NCBI RefSeq assembly: GCF_002727065.1
Contig: NZ_PDVP01000011.1
Location: 62,001-126,000, forward strand
DNA: 64,000 nucleotides
DNA from: Zhengella mangrovi
Lineage (GTDB): Bacteria; Pseudomonadota; Alphaproteobacteria; Rhizobiales; Rhizobiaceae
Direction: 5' to 3'
Both the position numbers and the translations under genes were made by a program. Below are positions 27,884 through 36,597 of the stretch, piece after piece. Position 1 is the stretch's first letter, and each line of letters begins with the position of its first letter. The notes beneath the pieces were generated by a model. It did no database searches. It was given only the letters and a program-made list of their open reading frames with translations, and had not been told where the DNA came from.

Positions 27884-28516
27884 ATGCGGAAGCCCGCGTC
27901 CCAGCACCGACGGCGCAGCCAGGCCGACCGGGTCCGCGAGACCCGCGAAACGCTGTTCGAGGCGGTGCTCGACTGCCTCGACCAGAAGGGCTACGCGGAC
28001 ACGACCATCGCCGCGGTGCAGGACATGTCGGGTTTGTCGCGCGGCGCGCTTATGTACCACTTCGCCACGCGCCAGGAGATGATCGTCGCGACGGCGAAAC
28101 GCCTGCTTGAAGCCGCGATCCGGCCGACGCGGCGGCTGAGCACCGCGCGGGCCATGGCCGGCGGGAATGTCGCGGACCTGCTGATGTTCTACTGGCGGCA
28201 TATCGTCAACACGCGGGAAGGCCGCGCCTTTATCGAGATCCTCGTCGCCTGCCGCACGGATGCAGCGCTTGATCTCGCTCTGGCGCCACACTTCGCGGAG
28301 TGGGACGAGGAGATCGGCAAGGCGGCGCAGGAGAGTTTCCGGGCCGTCAGCGGCCTTGAAGACGATGCCGCCATGCTCTGGTCGATGGCGCGTGCCTTCC
28401 TGCGCGGCCTCGTGATCCATGCGCGTTTCGTCGACGACCCGATGCGCCTGGAGGGTATGGTGCGGCGGTTCGGCATGATGATGGCGGAAGAGCTTTCGCT
28501 GCGCGGGCGCATGTAG
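27884..28516 (+). CDS. TetR/AcrR-family transcriptional regulator
   Basis: This 210-residue repressor-type regulator has a TetR helix-turn-helix at about residues 18-62 (GYADTTIAAVQDMSGLSRGA then LMYHFATRQEMI) and a helical ligand-binding domain of usual size. The start at 27884 has AGGAG nine bases upstream; ATGs further up (27809) lack a ribosome site and would cover the predicted operator. It diverges from the acyl-CoA carboxylase operon, so it is the likely regulator of that operon, probably responding to an acyl-CoA or the free acid. The ligand is unknown. Confidence 0.85.
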   Translation: MRKPASQHRRRSQADRVRETRETLFEAVLDCLDQKGYADTTIAAVQDMSGLSRGALMYHFATRQEMIVATAKRLLEAAIRPTRRLSTARAMAGGNVADLLMFYWRHIVNTREGRAFIEILVACRTDAALDLALAPHFAEWDEEIGKAAQESFRAVSGLEDDAAMLWSMARAFLRGLVIHARFVDDPMRLEGMVRRFGMMMAEELSLRGRM

Positions 28517-28581
28517 GTCCGTCGGCTGCGTCGACATGTCGGGATGCGGCGTGCGGCCAGATTTGCTAGAAAGCGAGGATC

Positions 28582-29241
28582 ATGCTGACCTTCCTGGCCC
28601 TCCCCGCGCGCGCCCGGCGGTTTTTCGCCGCGACCGCGCTTCTTGTCTTCGCCATCCCGCTCACATCCTGCTCGTCGTCGACGGAGCCATGGAGCGGTAC
28701 CGACATTTCCGGTGCGCTGCCGGCGCTGCAGTTCACCATGATGCGGGCGCGCGACGGGGCGGAGGTGACCGGCGGGACCTACGAGGGCAAGGTGGTGCTG
28801 CTCTATTTCGGCTATACCTTCTGCCCCGATGTCTGCCCGCTGACGCTGGCCAATGTCGCGCAGGTGCTCAAGGGGCTCGGCAAGAAGGCCGGGGATGTCC
28901 GCGTGCTGTTCGTCACCGTCGATCCGGCCCGGGATACGCTGGACGTGCTGAAGGACTACGTTTCGGCCTTCGGCCCGCAGGTCGTCGGCCTGCGGGGCAC
29001 CGACGACCAGCTGGCGTCGCTGGCGAAACGCTACCGCGTCGCCCATTCCGCGGGCAGGGACAGCGCCGGCGACTACGTCGTCACGCACGGGCCGGCGGTC
29101 TATGCCTTCGACAAGGAGGGAAAGGCGCGCATGCTCTACAGCAATCTCAGCAGCAGCGACGCGGACACGGATGGCATGAAAGCCGATCTCGAGCGTCTCG
29201 TCGGGGGCAGCCGGGCCAGCGGGCTGGCCGCCTGGTTCTGA
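28582..29241 (+). CDS. SCO1/SenC-family copper chaperone lipoprotein
   Basis: This 219-residue thioredoxin-fold protein has a lipoprotein signal with lipobox LTSC (Cys30). The copper ligands are all present: C81 and C85 in FCPDVCP, and H169 in VVTHGP. SCO proteins insert copper into the CuA centre of cytochrome c oxidase or maintain its thiols. It reads toward a gene for a PCu(A)C chaperone and close to a CtaG-like membrane protein, both on the other strand. The three genes form a copper/oxidase assembly group. GAGGA precedes the ATG at a normal distance. Confidence 0.92.
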   Translation: MLTFLALPARARRFFAATALLVFAIPLTSCSSSTEPWSGTDISGALPALQFTMMRARDGAEVTGGTYEGKVVLLYFGYTFCPDVCPLTLANVAQVLKGLGKKAGDVRVLFVTVDPARDTLDVLKDYVSAFGPQVVGLRGTDDQLASLAKRYRVAHSAGRDSAGDYVVTHGPAVYAFDKEGKARMLYSNLSSSDADTDGMKADLERLVGGSRASGLAAWF

Positions 29242-29245
29242 GGCG

Positions 29246-29722
29246 TCAGCCGCCCGTCGCCGATTTCACCGGCACTTGCGCCGTCAGGCTGGTGCCGTCG
29301 GCAAAGCGCAAGGTCAGGGACACCGCCGCGCCGGGTGCCATGGCGGCGGCGGGCTGCATGCACATGACGTGATAGCCGCCGGGCGCGAACCGAAGTTCGC
29401 CATGCGCCGGCACGGCGATCGCCTCGACCGGCACCATTTTCACGACCCCGTCAGATTCCATGGATCTGTGCAGGGACGCCATGCCGCAGGCCGGCGATGC
29501 TGCGCCGACGAGCGTTGCCCTGGTGTCGCCGTCGTTGCGCAGCGTGAAGTAGCCTGCTGCGGGGCGCCCGGGAACGACCATACGGAACCAGGCATCCTGA
29601 AGGCTCAGGGATGGTCCGGCTGCCAGCGCCGCATGGCCGCCCGCGAGGGCCGCGAGGGCCGCGAGCAAGAGGCAGAGCCGCCGGTCAGCGCCCGGTCCAG
29701 CCGGCCGAGACCACGAGGCCAT
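29246..29722 (-). CDS. PCu(A)C periplasmic copper chaperone
   Basis: This 158-residue secreted protein has a signal peptide ending near AALAAG and the Cu(I)-binding set of the family: the H-x3-M pair in SLHRSMES, a Met about ten residues later (VVKMVP), and H-x-M in YHVMCM. PCu(A)C proteins deliver Cu(I) to the CuA or CuB site of cytochrome oxidases together with SCO. The ATG at 29722 has GGGAG eight bases upstream; an in-frame ATG at 29746 is also possible. Either start overlaps the 3' end of the CtaG gene, so the two are co-transcribed. It converges on the SCO gene with four bases between. Confidence 0.88.
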   Translation of the reverse strand: MASWSRPAGPGADRRLCLLLAALAALAGGHAALAAGPSLSLQDAWFRMVVPGRPAAGYFTLRNDGDTRATLVGAASPACGMASLHRSMESDGVVKMVPVEAIAVPAHGELRFAPGGYHVMCMQPAAAMAPGAAVSLTLRFADGTSLTAQVPVKSATGG

Positions 29723-30701
29723 CGTCTTCGCTCCCTTTTCCCGCATGCTCCCGCCTTTCCTTTTCCTCTTCGCTCAGCCGCATCATGTTGAGGGCGAGCA
29801 GCATGCCGACGACGCTCATCATGGCGGCGGGAATCCAGACGATCAGGCCGCCATAGACCTGGTCATCGATGGCGCCGATCGACGGGTACAACCGTCCGCA
29901 CCAGTCGTAGAAGGTGTAGATGTCGCCATGCGCGAGGGTGATCACGGCGCCGATGGCGATCTGCGGAAACATCACCAGCACGGCGGTGACGATCCGGCCG
30001 GCGTGGGACACGTGCGCGGGCGGGCTCGGCCGCGGATCGAGGATGAGAAACCAGAACAGCAGGCCGTCGACGACCATGGTCCAGTTCATGACTCGATAGA
30101 GGCCGGTGTCGATCATGGCAACGAAATGCACCGCCGGTGTCAGCCAGAGCGCGATGAGGCCGACGAAGAGCACGGCCGCGATGAAGGGCTGCTGGACGAC
30201 ATCGCGCACCGCAAGGACGGGGCGGGACGTGACGAGGCGCATCAGCCAGCCGGGCATGGCGCGGGCCATCGTCGCTCCCGGCCAGGCGAGCGCAATCAGG
30301 AACGGACCGACGTGATGCAAGACGACATGCTGGAGCCGGTTGAGGAAGAACATGTGCTCGGCCATGTATTCGAACCGGGTCTGCAAGACGGCATAGATCG
30401 TGGCGACGCCCGCGAAATAGAAAAAAATCTGCCAGAGCGCGGGCCGCTCGCCGCGTGGCGTCAGGGCCAGTCCGCGCAGATACCACCAGACCGCCAGGGC
30501 GGTGGCGACGAAATAGGTGGCGTCGAACTCGTAGGGAAGCCAGACCGGAACCGAGGCGGCCTGGTAGCGGTCGAGCCACCACAGGACGGCTGCGAGGAGG
30601 GCAATGACACCGTAGGGCAGCCAGGCCATTGCCCGGGTTCCAGGCCGGGGACCGTGGTCAGGTTTCCCCGGAGCGTGGTGCCGTGCCGGATCGCTCGTCA
30701 T
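29685..30701 (-). CDS. ctaG: Cytochrome c oxidase assembly factor CtaG (caa3 type)
   Basis: This 338-residue membrane protein has about seven helices and conserved histidines near membrane faces (MAEHMFFLNRLQHVVLHHVGPF), matching the caa3_CtaG family (PF09678). This is not the Cox11 protein that shares the name. The family is needed for copper loading or assembly of cytochrome oxidase. The ATG at 30701 has GGAG upstream. Its 3' end overlaps the start of the PCu(A)C gene, which supports a shared role in copper delivery. The C-terminal tail is charged and cytosolic. Confidence 0.87.
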   Translation of the reverse strand: MTSDPARHHAPGKPDHGPRPGTRAMAWLPYGVIALLAAVLWWLDRYQAASVPVWLPYEFDATYFVATALAVWWYLRGLALTPRGERPALWQIFFYFAGVATIYAVLQTRFEYMAEHMFFLNRLQHVVLHHVGPFLIALAWPGATMARAMPGWLMRLVTSRPVLAVRDVVQQPFIAAVLFVGLIALWLTPAVHFVAMIDTGLYRVMNWTMVVDGLLFWFLILDPRPSPPAHVSHAGRIVTAVLVMFPQIAIGAVITLAHGDIYTFYDWCGRLYPSIGAIDDQVYGGLIVWIPAAMMSVVGMLLALNMMRLSEEEKERREHAGKGSEDDGLVVSAGWTGR

Positions 30702-30882
30702 TCGGTCTCCTCGCGGTTTCCTTGCCGTGGCGCGGCCCGGTCACGGGCATGCATCGATACCGTCCGCGGCGCGATGGCGGCGCATGACGGCGACAACGCC
30801 GGTGGTCCCGGCGCCGGCCCGTCCTGTTACCACGGCACGCCGGCGCGAGGCACGGACAAATCGACCCACCCCGCGGGCCGGA

Positions 30883-31476
30883 TCAGGCGACCAGGCGCGC
30901 TGCGGCGTTGCGGGCGTGATCTGCGACACCGGGGTCGCGGGTGATCAGGGCCGCGACGATGGCGCCGTCGATCAGGAGCGCCAGTTCATGGGTCAAGCCG
31001 TCGGGATCATCCGGGCGGACGTCGGCAGCGAGGTTGGAAATCTTGTCGAGCACGATCTTCTTGTGCTTCATCGTGATGAGCCGGATCTTGTCGTCTTCCT
31101 TGTCATGTTCGCCGACCGCGTTGATGAAGGGGCAGCCGTAGAAGTTCTCCTCGGCAAACCATTTCTTCAGCACATCGAAGACATGCACCAGCTTTTCGCC
31201 GGGTGAGCCCTCGAAACGGTCGATCTCGGCGGAGAACCAGTCGCGCCAGGACTGGCCCTCGTGTTCGAGGACGGCCTCGATCAAACCCTCCTTGGAGCCG
31301 AAGACCTTGTAGAGCGTCGTCTTTGCCGTGCCGGCGGCAGCGACGATGCTGTCCACGCCGGTAGCGTTGATCCCGTAGCGGCAGAACAGGTCGCAGGCCG
31401 CCAGCAGGAGCCTTTCCCTTGCCGCACCCGGATGGTGGGGCATGCCGCCAGCCGGCGTCTCCATGACAGATGTCAT
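30883..31476 (-). CDS. TetR/AcrR-family transcriptional regulator
   Basis: This 197-residue regulator has a TetR helix-turn-helix at about residues 25-65 (YGINATGVDSIVAAAGTAKT then TLYKVFGSKEGLI) and a ligand-binding domain including FYGCPFINAVGEHD, a pattern common in LmrA/YxaF-like members. The ATG at 31476 has GGAGG upstream. An 18-base palindrome lies 14 bases before this start, and a copy of its left half overlaps the promoter of the divergent ABC/cyanase operon. It is therefore the likely repressor of itself and of that operon. The inducer is unknown. Confidence 0.87.
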   Translation of the reverse strand: MTSVMETPAGGMPHHPGAARERLLLAACDLFCRYGINATGVDSIVAAAGTAKTTLYKVFGSKEGLIEAVLEHEGQSWRDWFSAEIDRFEGSPGEKLVHVFDVLKKWFAEENFYGCPFINAVGEHDKEDDKIRLITMKHKKIVLDKISNLAADVRPDDPDGLTHELALLIDGAIVAALITRDPGVADHARNAAARLVA

Positions 31477-31490
31477 CCGGTGCCTCCAGA

Positions 31491-31508
31491 ATACAGAACG
31501 TTCCGTAT
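31491..31508. promoter_or_regulatory. TetR operator palindrome
   Basis: ATACAGAACGTTCCGTAT is a near-perfect 18-base palindrome (ATAC-n-GAACGTTC-n-GTAT) located just upstream of the tetR start at 31476. Its size and position are typical of a TetR-family autoregulatory operator. Confidence 0.65.
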
Positions 31509-31711
31509 CCGAATTTGTAGCGCGGCAGCGACCTTGCAGCAAGCGTGCGGGATACGGGGTGTACCCGGCGTACACATGCGGCTTTTTTAAGCGATGCCAG
31601 CGTCTATCTGGACTCCGATTGTGCAGTGCACCCTGGCGCGCTTTTTGGGCAGATGCCTCCGTCGCCGGAAATCATCCTTTGAAAACAAATGCCCGCGATC
31701 GCGGGGACGGT

Positions 31712-31753
31712 TTGGCACAGGCCTTGCTTGGTGGTGTACAGAACGGTTTGTTT
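31712..31753 (+). promoter_or_regulatory. Promoter and half-operator of the ABC/cyanase operon
   Basis: TTGGCA (31712-31717) and TGTACA (31735-31740), separated by 17 bases, make a plausible sigma-70 promoter. Overlapping the -10 is GTACAGAACGGTTTGTTT (31736-31753), whose TACAGAACG is identical to the left half of the TetR palindrome at 31491. A repressor bound there would block transcription of the operon starting at 31770. The sequence match is seen; the binding is inferred. Confidence 0.5.
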
Positions 31754-31769
31754 TCATCAGGAGCCCCCG

Positions 31770-32609
31770 ATGTCCGGCGCCCACCTTGCAGTCGAAAACG
31801 TCTCGCACACCTACCGGCGCGGTCAGCAGAAGGCCCTGGCGAACATCAACCTCGAAGTCCGTCCGGAGGAGGCGCTGGCCCTCGTGGGACGGTCGGGCTG
31901 TGGCAAGTCGACCCTGCTGCACATCATGTCCGGTCTTCTGCGCCCGACGGAAGGTAGGATCTACATCGACGGTCTCAAGGTGACCGACCCGTCGCCGAAC
32001 TGGGTGGTGATGTTCCAGAAGCCCTCGCTCTACCCGTGGATGACGGTGGCCCAGAACGTGGCGCTCGGTCTCAAGTTCTCCCGGCGTTCGGGCGAGATCG
32101 CGACACGGGTTCCGGACCTGCTGTCGCTGGTCGAGCTCTCGGACTACGCCGACCGCAACGTGCAGGACCTGTCCGGCGGCCAGCAGCAGCGGGTCGCGCT
32201 CGCCCGTTCGCTGGCACCGCGGCCTGAGATCCTTTTCCTGGACGAGCCGTTCTCGGCGCTTGACGCCTTCACCCGCTCCAGCCTGCAGCGCGATGTCCGC
32301 CGCATCGCCAAGGAACTGGGCATCACGCTCGTCCTCGTGACGCACGACCTGCCGGAAGCCGTGATCATGGCCGAACGCGCGGTGGTGTTGAGCGCCAACC
32401 CCGGCGAGGTGAGCGAGATCGTCGAGATCGACCTTGCCAACCGCGACGACCTGCGCACGCCCGAATATGCCGCGGCCCGCGCCCGCCTGACCCGCGCCTA
32501 CGAGCGCGCCGCGGGCATTCACCTCACCGAAGAGGCCGCGCCCGCGGCCGCCGCGGGCGCACGGGCCGCGGAACCGGTGGAACGCGCCGGCCGTGCTGCC
32601 GCCAAGTAA
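31770..32609 (+). CDS. ABC transporter ATPase, nitrate/cyanate/sulfonate type
   Basis: This 279-residue ATPase belongs to the NrtD/SsuB/TauB class. It has Walker A GRSGCGKST, the Q-loop in MFQKPSLYPWMT, signature LSGGQQQR, Walker B ILFLDEPF and the switch His in VTHD. The C-terminus ends in an Ala-rich tail. It powers import together with the binding protein and permease encoded next. The gene order ATPase, binding protein, permease is less usual for this class. CAGGAG precedes the ATG. It is the first gene of an operon that runs to the cyanase and ferredoxin genes. Confidence 0.92.
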   Translation: MSGAHLAVENVSHTYRRGQQKALANINLEVRPEEALALVGRSGCGKSTLLHIMSGLLRPTEGRIYIDGLKVTDPSPNWVVMFQKPSLYPWMTVAQNVALGLKFSRRSGEIATRVPDLLSLVELSDYADRNVQDLSGGQQQRVALARSLAPRPEILFLDEPFSALDAFTRSSLQRDVRRIAKELGITLVLVTHDLPEAVIMAERAVVLSANPGEVSEIVEIDLANRDDLRTPEYAAARARLTRAYERAAGIHLTEEAAPAAAAGARAAEPVERAGRAAAK

Positions 32610-32639
32610 TCCTCCCCAAGCCCCCGAAAGGAATGCGCC

Positions 32640-33902
32640 ATGACCGACAAGAAAACCCGCAGACCGAACAGCCCGCATTGGGATGACGACTATTTCCCGG
32701 CCGATTTCACGCGCCGGCAGACGCTGGACATGTTCGCTGCCGGCGGTCTGATGGCGGCGCTCGGACCGCTCATCGGCGCGATGAGCTCGCCCTCGTTCGC
32801 GGCCGCGGCCGACGAGGTGGTGCGGATCGGATACCTGCCGATCACCGATGCCACGGCGCTGCTGGTGGCGCACGGCATGGGCTATTTCGAGGAAGAGGGC
32901 CTGAAGGCGGAACGCCCGACGCTGATCCGCGGCTGGTCGCCGCTGGTGGAAGGCTTCGTCGCCGGCAAGTTCAACCTCGTCCATTTCCTCAAGCCGATCC
33001 CGGTTTGGATGCGCTACAACAACAAGATCCCGGTCAAGCTGATGGCCTGGGCGCATACCAACGGGTCCGGCCTCGTGGTCGGCGGCCATACCGACATCAC
33101 CGATTTCAGCCAGCTCGGCGGCAAGCAGGTGGCGGTGCCGTTCTGGTATTCCATGCACAACATCGTGCTGCAGTATGCCCTGCGCAAGTCGGGCGTCACG
33201 CCGGTGATCAAGGGCGAGGGCGAGCCGCTGGCCGCCAATGAATGCAACCTGCAGATCCTGCCGCCGCCGGAAATGCCGGCCGCGCTCGCGTCGCGGAAGA
33301 TCGACGCCTACATCGTCGCCGAACCGTTCAACGCGCTTGGCGAGATCAAGGCCGGCGCGCGGATGCTGCGCTTTACCGGCGACATCTGGAAGAACCATCC
33401 CTGCTGCGTGATCTGCATGCACGAACAGGCCACGACCGAGAAGAAGGAGTGGACGCAGAAGGTCATGAACGCCGTCGTCAGGGCGCAGGTCTATGCCTCG
33501 CAGAACAAGGCCGAGGTGGCGCGCCTGATGTCGAAGGACGGCGAGGGCTACCTGCCGATGCCCGCGGCCGTGGTGGAGCGGGCGATGACGCTCTACACCG
33601 AGGAACCTTCCTACGAGAAGAGCGGCGCCATCAAGCACGCCGAAGCCTGGGGCAACGGGCGTATCGACTTCCAGCCCTGGCCATATCCCTCGGCCACCAG
33701 GCTGATCGTGGAAGAGATGAACCGGACGGTGGTCGGCGGCGACACGACCTTCCTCGACGGGCTCGACCCGGACCACGTCGCCAACGACCTCGTCGACTAC
33801 GAGTTCGTGAAGAACGCGCTCGACAAGTACCCGGACTGGAAGAAGGACCCGAGCGTCAATCCGGAGGATCCGTTCAACCGCACCGAGATCCTGGAGCTAT
33901 GA
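32640..33902 (+). CDS. NrtA/CynA-class ABC substrate-binding protein, Tat-exported
   Basis: This 420-residue periplasmic binding protein has a twin-arginine signal (DFTRRQTLDMFAAGG followed by a hydrophobic run and SFAAAADE). The mature start VVRIGYLPITDATALLVAHG carries the GYLPITD motif of the nitrate, bicarbonate and cyanate binders (NrtA, CmpA, CynA), also shared with some sulfonate and nitrile-like binders. The bound compound is not identified; cyanase downstream in the same operon makes cyanate or a cyanate-yielding compound the leading guess. Its stop overlaps the permease ATG by four bases. Confidence 0.88.
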   Translation: MTDKKTRRPNSPHWDDDYFPADFTRRQTLDMFAAGGLMAALGPLIGAMSSPSFAAAADEVVRIGYLPITDATALLVAHGMGYFEEEGLKAERPTLIRGWSPLVEGFVAGKFNLVHFLKPIPVWMRYNNKIPVKLMAWAHTNGSGLVVGGHTDITDFSQLGGKQVAVPFWYSMHNIVLQYALRKSGVTPVIKGEGEPLAANECNLQILPPPEMPAALASRKIDAYIVAEPFNALGEIKAGARMLRFTGDIWKNHPCCVICMHEQATTEKKEWTQKVMNAVVRAQVYASQNKAEVARLMSKDGEGYLPMPAAVVERAMTLYTEEPSYEKSGAIKHAEAWGNGRIDFQPWPYPSATRLIVEEMNRTVVGGDTTFLDGLDPDHVANDLVDYEFVKNALDKYPDWKKDPSVNPEDPFNRTEILEL

Positions 33903-34735
33903 GCGCGGAGATCGCCCTCGACCCGGCCGCCATGGCGGCCGGGACCGGCACCGGGCCGATGCGCGGGATCAAGGCCCTGCGCAGCATCGGCTACGCCGGT
34001 CTCGGCATGGTTCTGCTCTACGGGCTGTGGTGGCTCGGCGGTTTCGTGATCCGCAGCAACCCGTCGATGGCTGCCTTCGCGGATTTCGCGCCGGGGCCGG
34101 CGCTCGACCGGCTGGGCCAGATGGTGGCGAGCGGCGAAGCGCTGGCCATGACCCTTCCGAGCCTTGAACGCGTGCTGCAGGGCATGGCAATCGCCATCCT
34201 GCTCGGCGTGCCGACGGGCATCCTGATCGGGCGGGTCCCGGTGCTGCGGGAGATCACCAACATCCCGTTCCAGTTCCTGCGCATGATCTCGCCGCTGTCC
34301 TGGATGCCGGTCGCCGTGATGGCCTACTCGACCTGGGATGGCGCGATCATCTTCCTGATCGCCATCGCCGCCATCTGGCCGATCCTGTTTTCGACCGCGG
34401 CCGGGCTGCGGCGGGTCGATCCGGACTGGTTCAAGGTGGCGCGCAACCTCGGCGCCCGGCCGTGGCACATGCTGTTCACCATCATCCTGCCGGCGATCAG
34501 CCAGGACATCCTGACCGGGGTGAGGCTGGCGCTCGGCGTGGCCTGGATCGTGCTGGTGCCGGCGGAATATCTCGGTGTCACTTCCGGCCTCGGCTACTCG
34601 ATCAACGATGCCCGCGACACGCTGGAATACGACCGGCTGGCGGCCACCGTCATCATCATCGGCATCATCGGTTTCACCCTCGATTTCGCCTGCCAGCAGG
34701 CCATCGCCCGGCTGAGCTGGCACCGGGAAGACTGA
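33899..34735 (+). CDS. ABC transporter permease, nitrate/cyanate/sulfonate type
   Basis: This 278-residue membrane protein has about six helices of the BPD_transp_1 family. It has the EAA-type loop around ARNLGARPWHMLFTIILPAI that contacts the ATPase. It pairs with the preceding ATPase and binding protein as a complete importer. The ATG at 33899 overlaps the binding-protein stop (ATGA); a longer in-frame reading upstream is a shadow of the binding-protein gene. The nearest families are NrtB, SsuC and TauC. Confidence 0.9.
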   Translation: MSAEIALDPAAMAAGTGTGPMRGIKALRSIGYAGLGMVLLYGLWWLGGFVIRSNPSMAAFADFAPGPALDRLGQMVASGEALAMTLPSLERVLQGMAIAILLGVPTGILIGRVPVLREITNIPFQFLRMISPLSWMPVAVMAYSTWDGAIIFLIAIAAIWPILFSTAAGLRRVDPDWFKVARNLGARPWHMLFTIILPAISQDILTGVRLALGVAWIVLVPAEYLGVTSGLGYSINDARDTLEYDRLAATVIIIGIIGFTLDFACQQAIARLSWHRED

Positions 34736-34778
34736 CATGCACCCAACCCATGACATGCAAACCGAAAGGAGACCCCCC

Positions 34779-35339
34779 ATGTCCCAACCCGCTACCGTGC
34801 TGACGGGCTGCCTCGCCCCGGATCCCGAGACCGGCCTCGCGCCGATATCCAAGGAAGGTCTCGAAGACCTGATCGCCAAGGGCAAGGCCAATCCGCAGGC
34901 CGTCAAGACGCTCAAGTGCAAGACGGTTGCCGAGGGCCGGTTCCGCCATGCCAACTACATCCGCGACCTCGATCCCTACATCGTCGACGAGCCGCCGGGC
35001 CTGCTGGGCGACGACACCGCGCCGAACCCGTCGGAGGCGTCGCTGGCGGCGCTCGGCTCCTGCGTGGCCGTCGGGCTCCATGCCAATGCGGTCGCCCGCG
35101 GCATCAAGGTGAAGAAGCTGGAACTGGCGCTGGAAGGCGATCTCAACATCACCGCCGTCTGGGGCACGGGCGATACGTCGGAAAAGCCGGTCGGGTTCAC
35201 CGACGTTCGCATCAAGGTCGACATGGAAGCCGATTGCCCAAAGGAGGAAATCGAGGCCCTGGTGGCGCATGTCGTCCAGTGGTCGCCGGTGTTCAACACC
35301 TTCTCCCGGCCCGTGAACATGGTCGCCGAGACCGTCTGA
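34779..35339 (+). CDS. OsmC-family protein
   Basis: This 186-residue protein has the two OsmC/Ohr redox cysteines, C95 (ALGSCVAVGLHANA) and C153 (EADCPKEEI). OsmC/Ohr proteins are thiol peroxidases acting on organic hydroperoxides, and related members handle persulfides or sulfur species. The ATG at 34779 is preceded by AAAGGAG; upstream ATGs lack this. It follows the importer genes and precedes a flavoprotein and a rhodanese, so a role with reactive sulfur or a reactive organic intermediate fits better here than general stress. That role is inference. Confidence 0.85.
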   Translation: MSQPATVLTGCLAPDPETGLAPISKEGLEDLIAKGKANPQAVKTLKCKTVAEGRFRHANYIRDLDPYIVDEPPGLLGDDTAPNPSEASLAALGSCVAVGLHANAVARGIKVKKLELALEGDLNITAVWGTGDTSEKPVGFTDVRIKVDMEADCPKEEIEALVAHVVQWSPVFNTFSRPVNMVAETV

Positions 35340-35345
35340 CCCGCG

Positions 35346-35375
35346 AGCCGCGCCTTTCTTCGGGCGGGCGCGGCT
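35346..35375 (+). terminator. GC hairpin after the OsmC gene
   Basis: AGCCGCGCC and GGCGCGGCT form a perfect nine-base-pair stem with a twelve-base loop, directly after the stop. There is no T tract, so it is more likely an RNA-processing or stabilising hairpin than a full terminator. Confidence 0.5.
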
Positions 35376-35406
35376 TCCCCATCCAGAACAGGCAAGGAGA
35401 CCCGAA

Positions 35407-36516
35407 ATGAACGTGGCAGCCCCTCTCAACGCCGCCGACTTCGGCAAGATCGAAGAGATTTCCGCCAACCGGCTTGCGGTCCTGGCGCGCAAGATCGATG
35501 ACGAACGAACCTATCCCGAGGACATCGTGCGGGCCTATGGCGCGGCAGGCGCCTATGCGACGCACCTGGGCGGCCCGAACGGCAAGGTCGACCTTGGCGA
35601 TGCGATCCTGGCGATGGCGCGGGCAGCGGAGGAATGCCTGTCCACCGGCTTCTGCGTCTGGTGCCAGGATACGCTGGGCTGGTACATCGCCTCGTCGGAC
35701 AACGATTTCCTGAAGGCGACCGTGCTGCCGAAGGTTGCCAGGGGCGAGGCACTTGGCGGCACCGGCATGTCCAACCCGATGAAGGCGATGGGCGAGATCG
35801 AACCCATGCGCCTGAAGGGCGAGCGGGTGGAGGGCGGCTACCGGGTGCGCGGCATGCTGCCCTGGGTTTCGAACCTCGTCGACGACGGCTATTTCGGCAC
35901 GATGTTCCACGTCGACGTTCCAGGCGAGGACAGCCCGAAGCGCGTGATGGCGATCATCCATGCCGCCTGGGACGGGATCAGGCTGCGCCTCGACCACGAT
36001 TTCGTGGCCATGGGCGGCACGGCGACGTGCAACGTCCAGTTCCGTGACGTCTTCGTGCCCGACGACCACGTGCTCGCCGACCCGGCGGAGCCCTTCGTCA
36101 AGCGCATGCGCGCCGGCTTCACGCTGCTGCAATGCGGAATGGCCGCCGGCATCATCAAGAACTGCATCGAGCTGATGACCCAGGTCGCCGGGCCGCTCGG
36201 CCACGTCAACCGCTTCCTTGAGAAGCAGCCGGAAGACATCCAGGCGGACTACGACGCCCTGGTCGCCGATGTGCTGGCGCTGGCGAAAACGCCCTATGAC
36301 GACAGCATTTCGTTTTACAGGCGGGTGCTGGAAGCGCGCCTCAAGGGCGGCGAGCTTGCCGTCGAAGCGGCTCACTGGGCGCAACTGCATTGCGGCGCGC
36401 GCGGCTATGTCACCAATGGCGCGGCACAACGGCGCCTGCGCGAGGCCTATTTCATCGCCATCGTGACGCCGGCGACGAAGCACCTGCGCAAGCTGATCGC
36501 CGAACTGTCCGCCTGA
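35407..36516 (+). CDS. Acyl-CoA-dehydrogenase-fold flavoprotein
   Basis: This 369-residue protein has the three-part acyl-CoA dehydrogenase fold: helical N-terminus, middle barrel (TGMSNPMKAMGEIEPMRL, GYRVRGMLPWVSN) and helical C-terminus (LHCGARGYVTNGAAQRRLRE). It is shorter than usual (about 380-390), and I see no clear catalytic Glu. The fold also covers flavin-dependent monooxygenases such as DszC and nitroalkane oxidase, so it need not act on a CoA ester. With an adrenodoxin-type ferredoxin, a rhodanese and cyanase in the same operon and no other CoA genes, oxidation of a C-N-S compound is the more interesting reading. Function unproven. Confidence 0.8.
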   Translation: MNVAAPLNAADFGKIEEISANRLAVLARKIDDERTYPEDIVRAYGAAGAYATHLGGPNGKVDLGDAILAMARAAEECLSTGFCVWCQDTLGWYIASSDNDFLKATVLPKVARGEALGGTGMSNPMKAMGEIEPMRLKGERVEGGYRVRGMLPWVSNLVDDGYFGTMFHVDVPGEDSPKRVMAIIHAAWDGIRLRLDHDFVAMGGTATCNVQFRDVFVPDDHVLADPAEPFVKRMRAGFTLLQCGMAAGIIKNCIELMTQVAGPLGHVNRFLEKQPEDIQADYDALVADVLALAKTPYDDSISFYRRVLEARLKGGELAVEAAHWAQLHCGARGYVTNGAAQRRLREAYFIAIVTPATKHLRKLIAELSA

Positions 36517-36522
36517 TCCCCC

Positions 36523-36555
36523 GGATGGTCCGGCCCCCCCCCGGGCCATCCTTTT
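36523..36555 (+). terminator. Rho-independent terminator-like hairpin inside the operon
   Basis: GGATGG-T-CCGG pairs with CCGGG-CCATCC around a run of C, followed by TTTT. It lies between the flavoprotein and rhodanese genes, so it would act as a partial terminator or attenuator. Confidence 0.6.
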
Positions 36556-36597
36556 CCCGCGTGCCGAAACCCCAAGCCAGTCACAGGAGAACGACAG

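Noticed and set aside
30702-30882. Short open frames in the 181-base gap between ctaG and the TetR gene
   Set aside because: They are short, lack ribosome sites, and have antisense-like composition; nothing is supported there.
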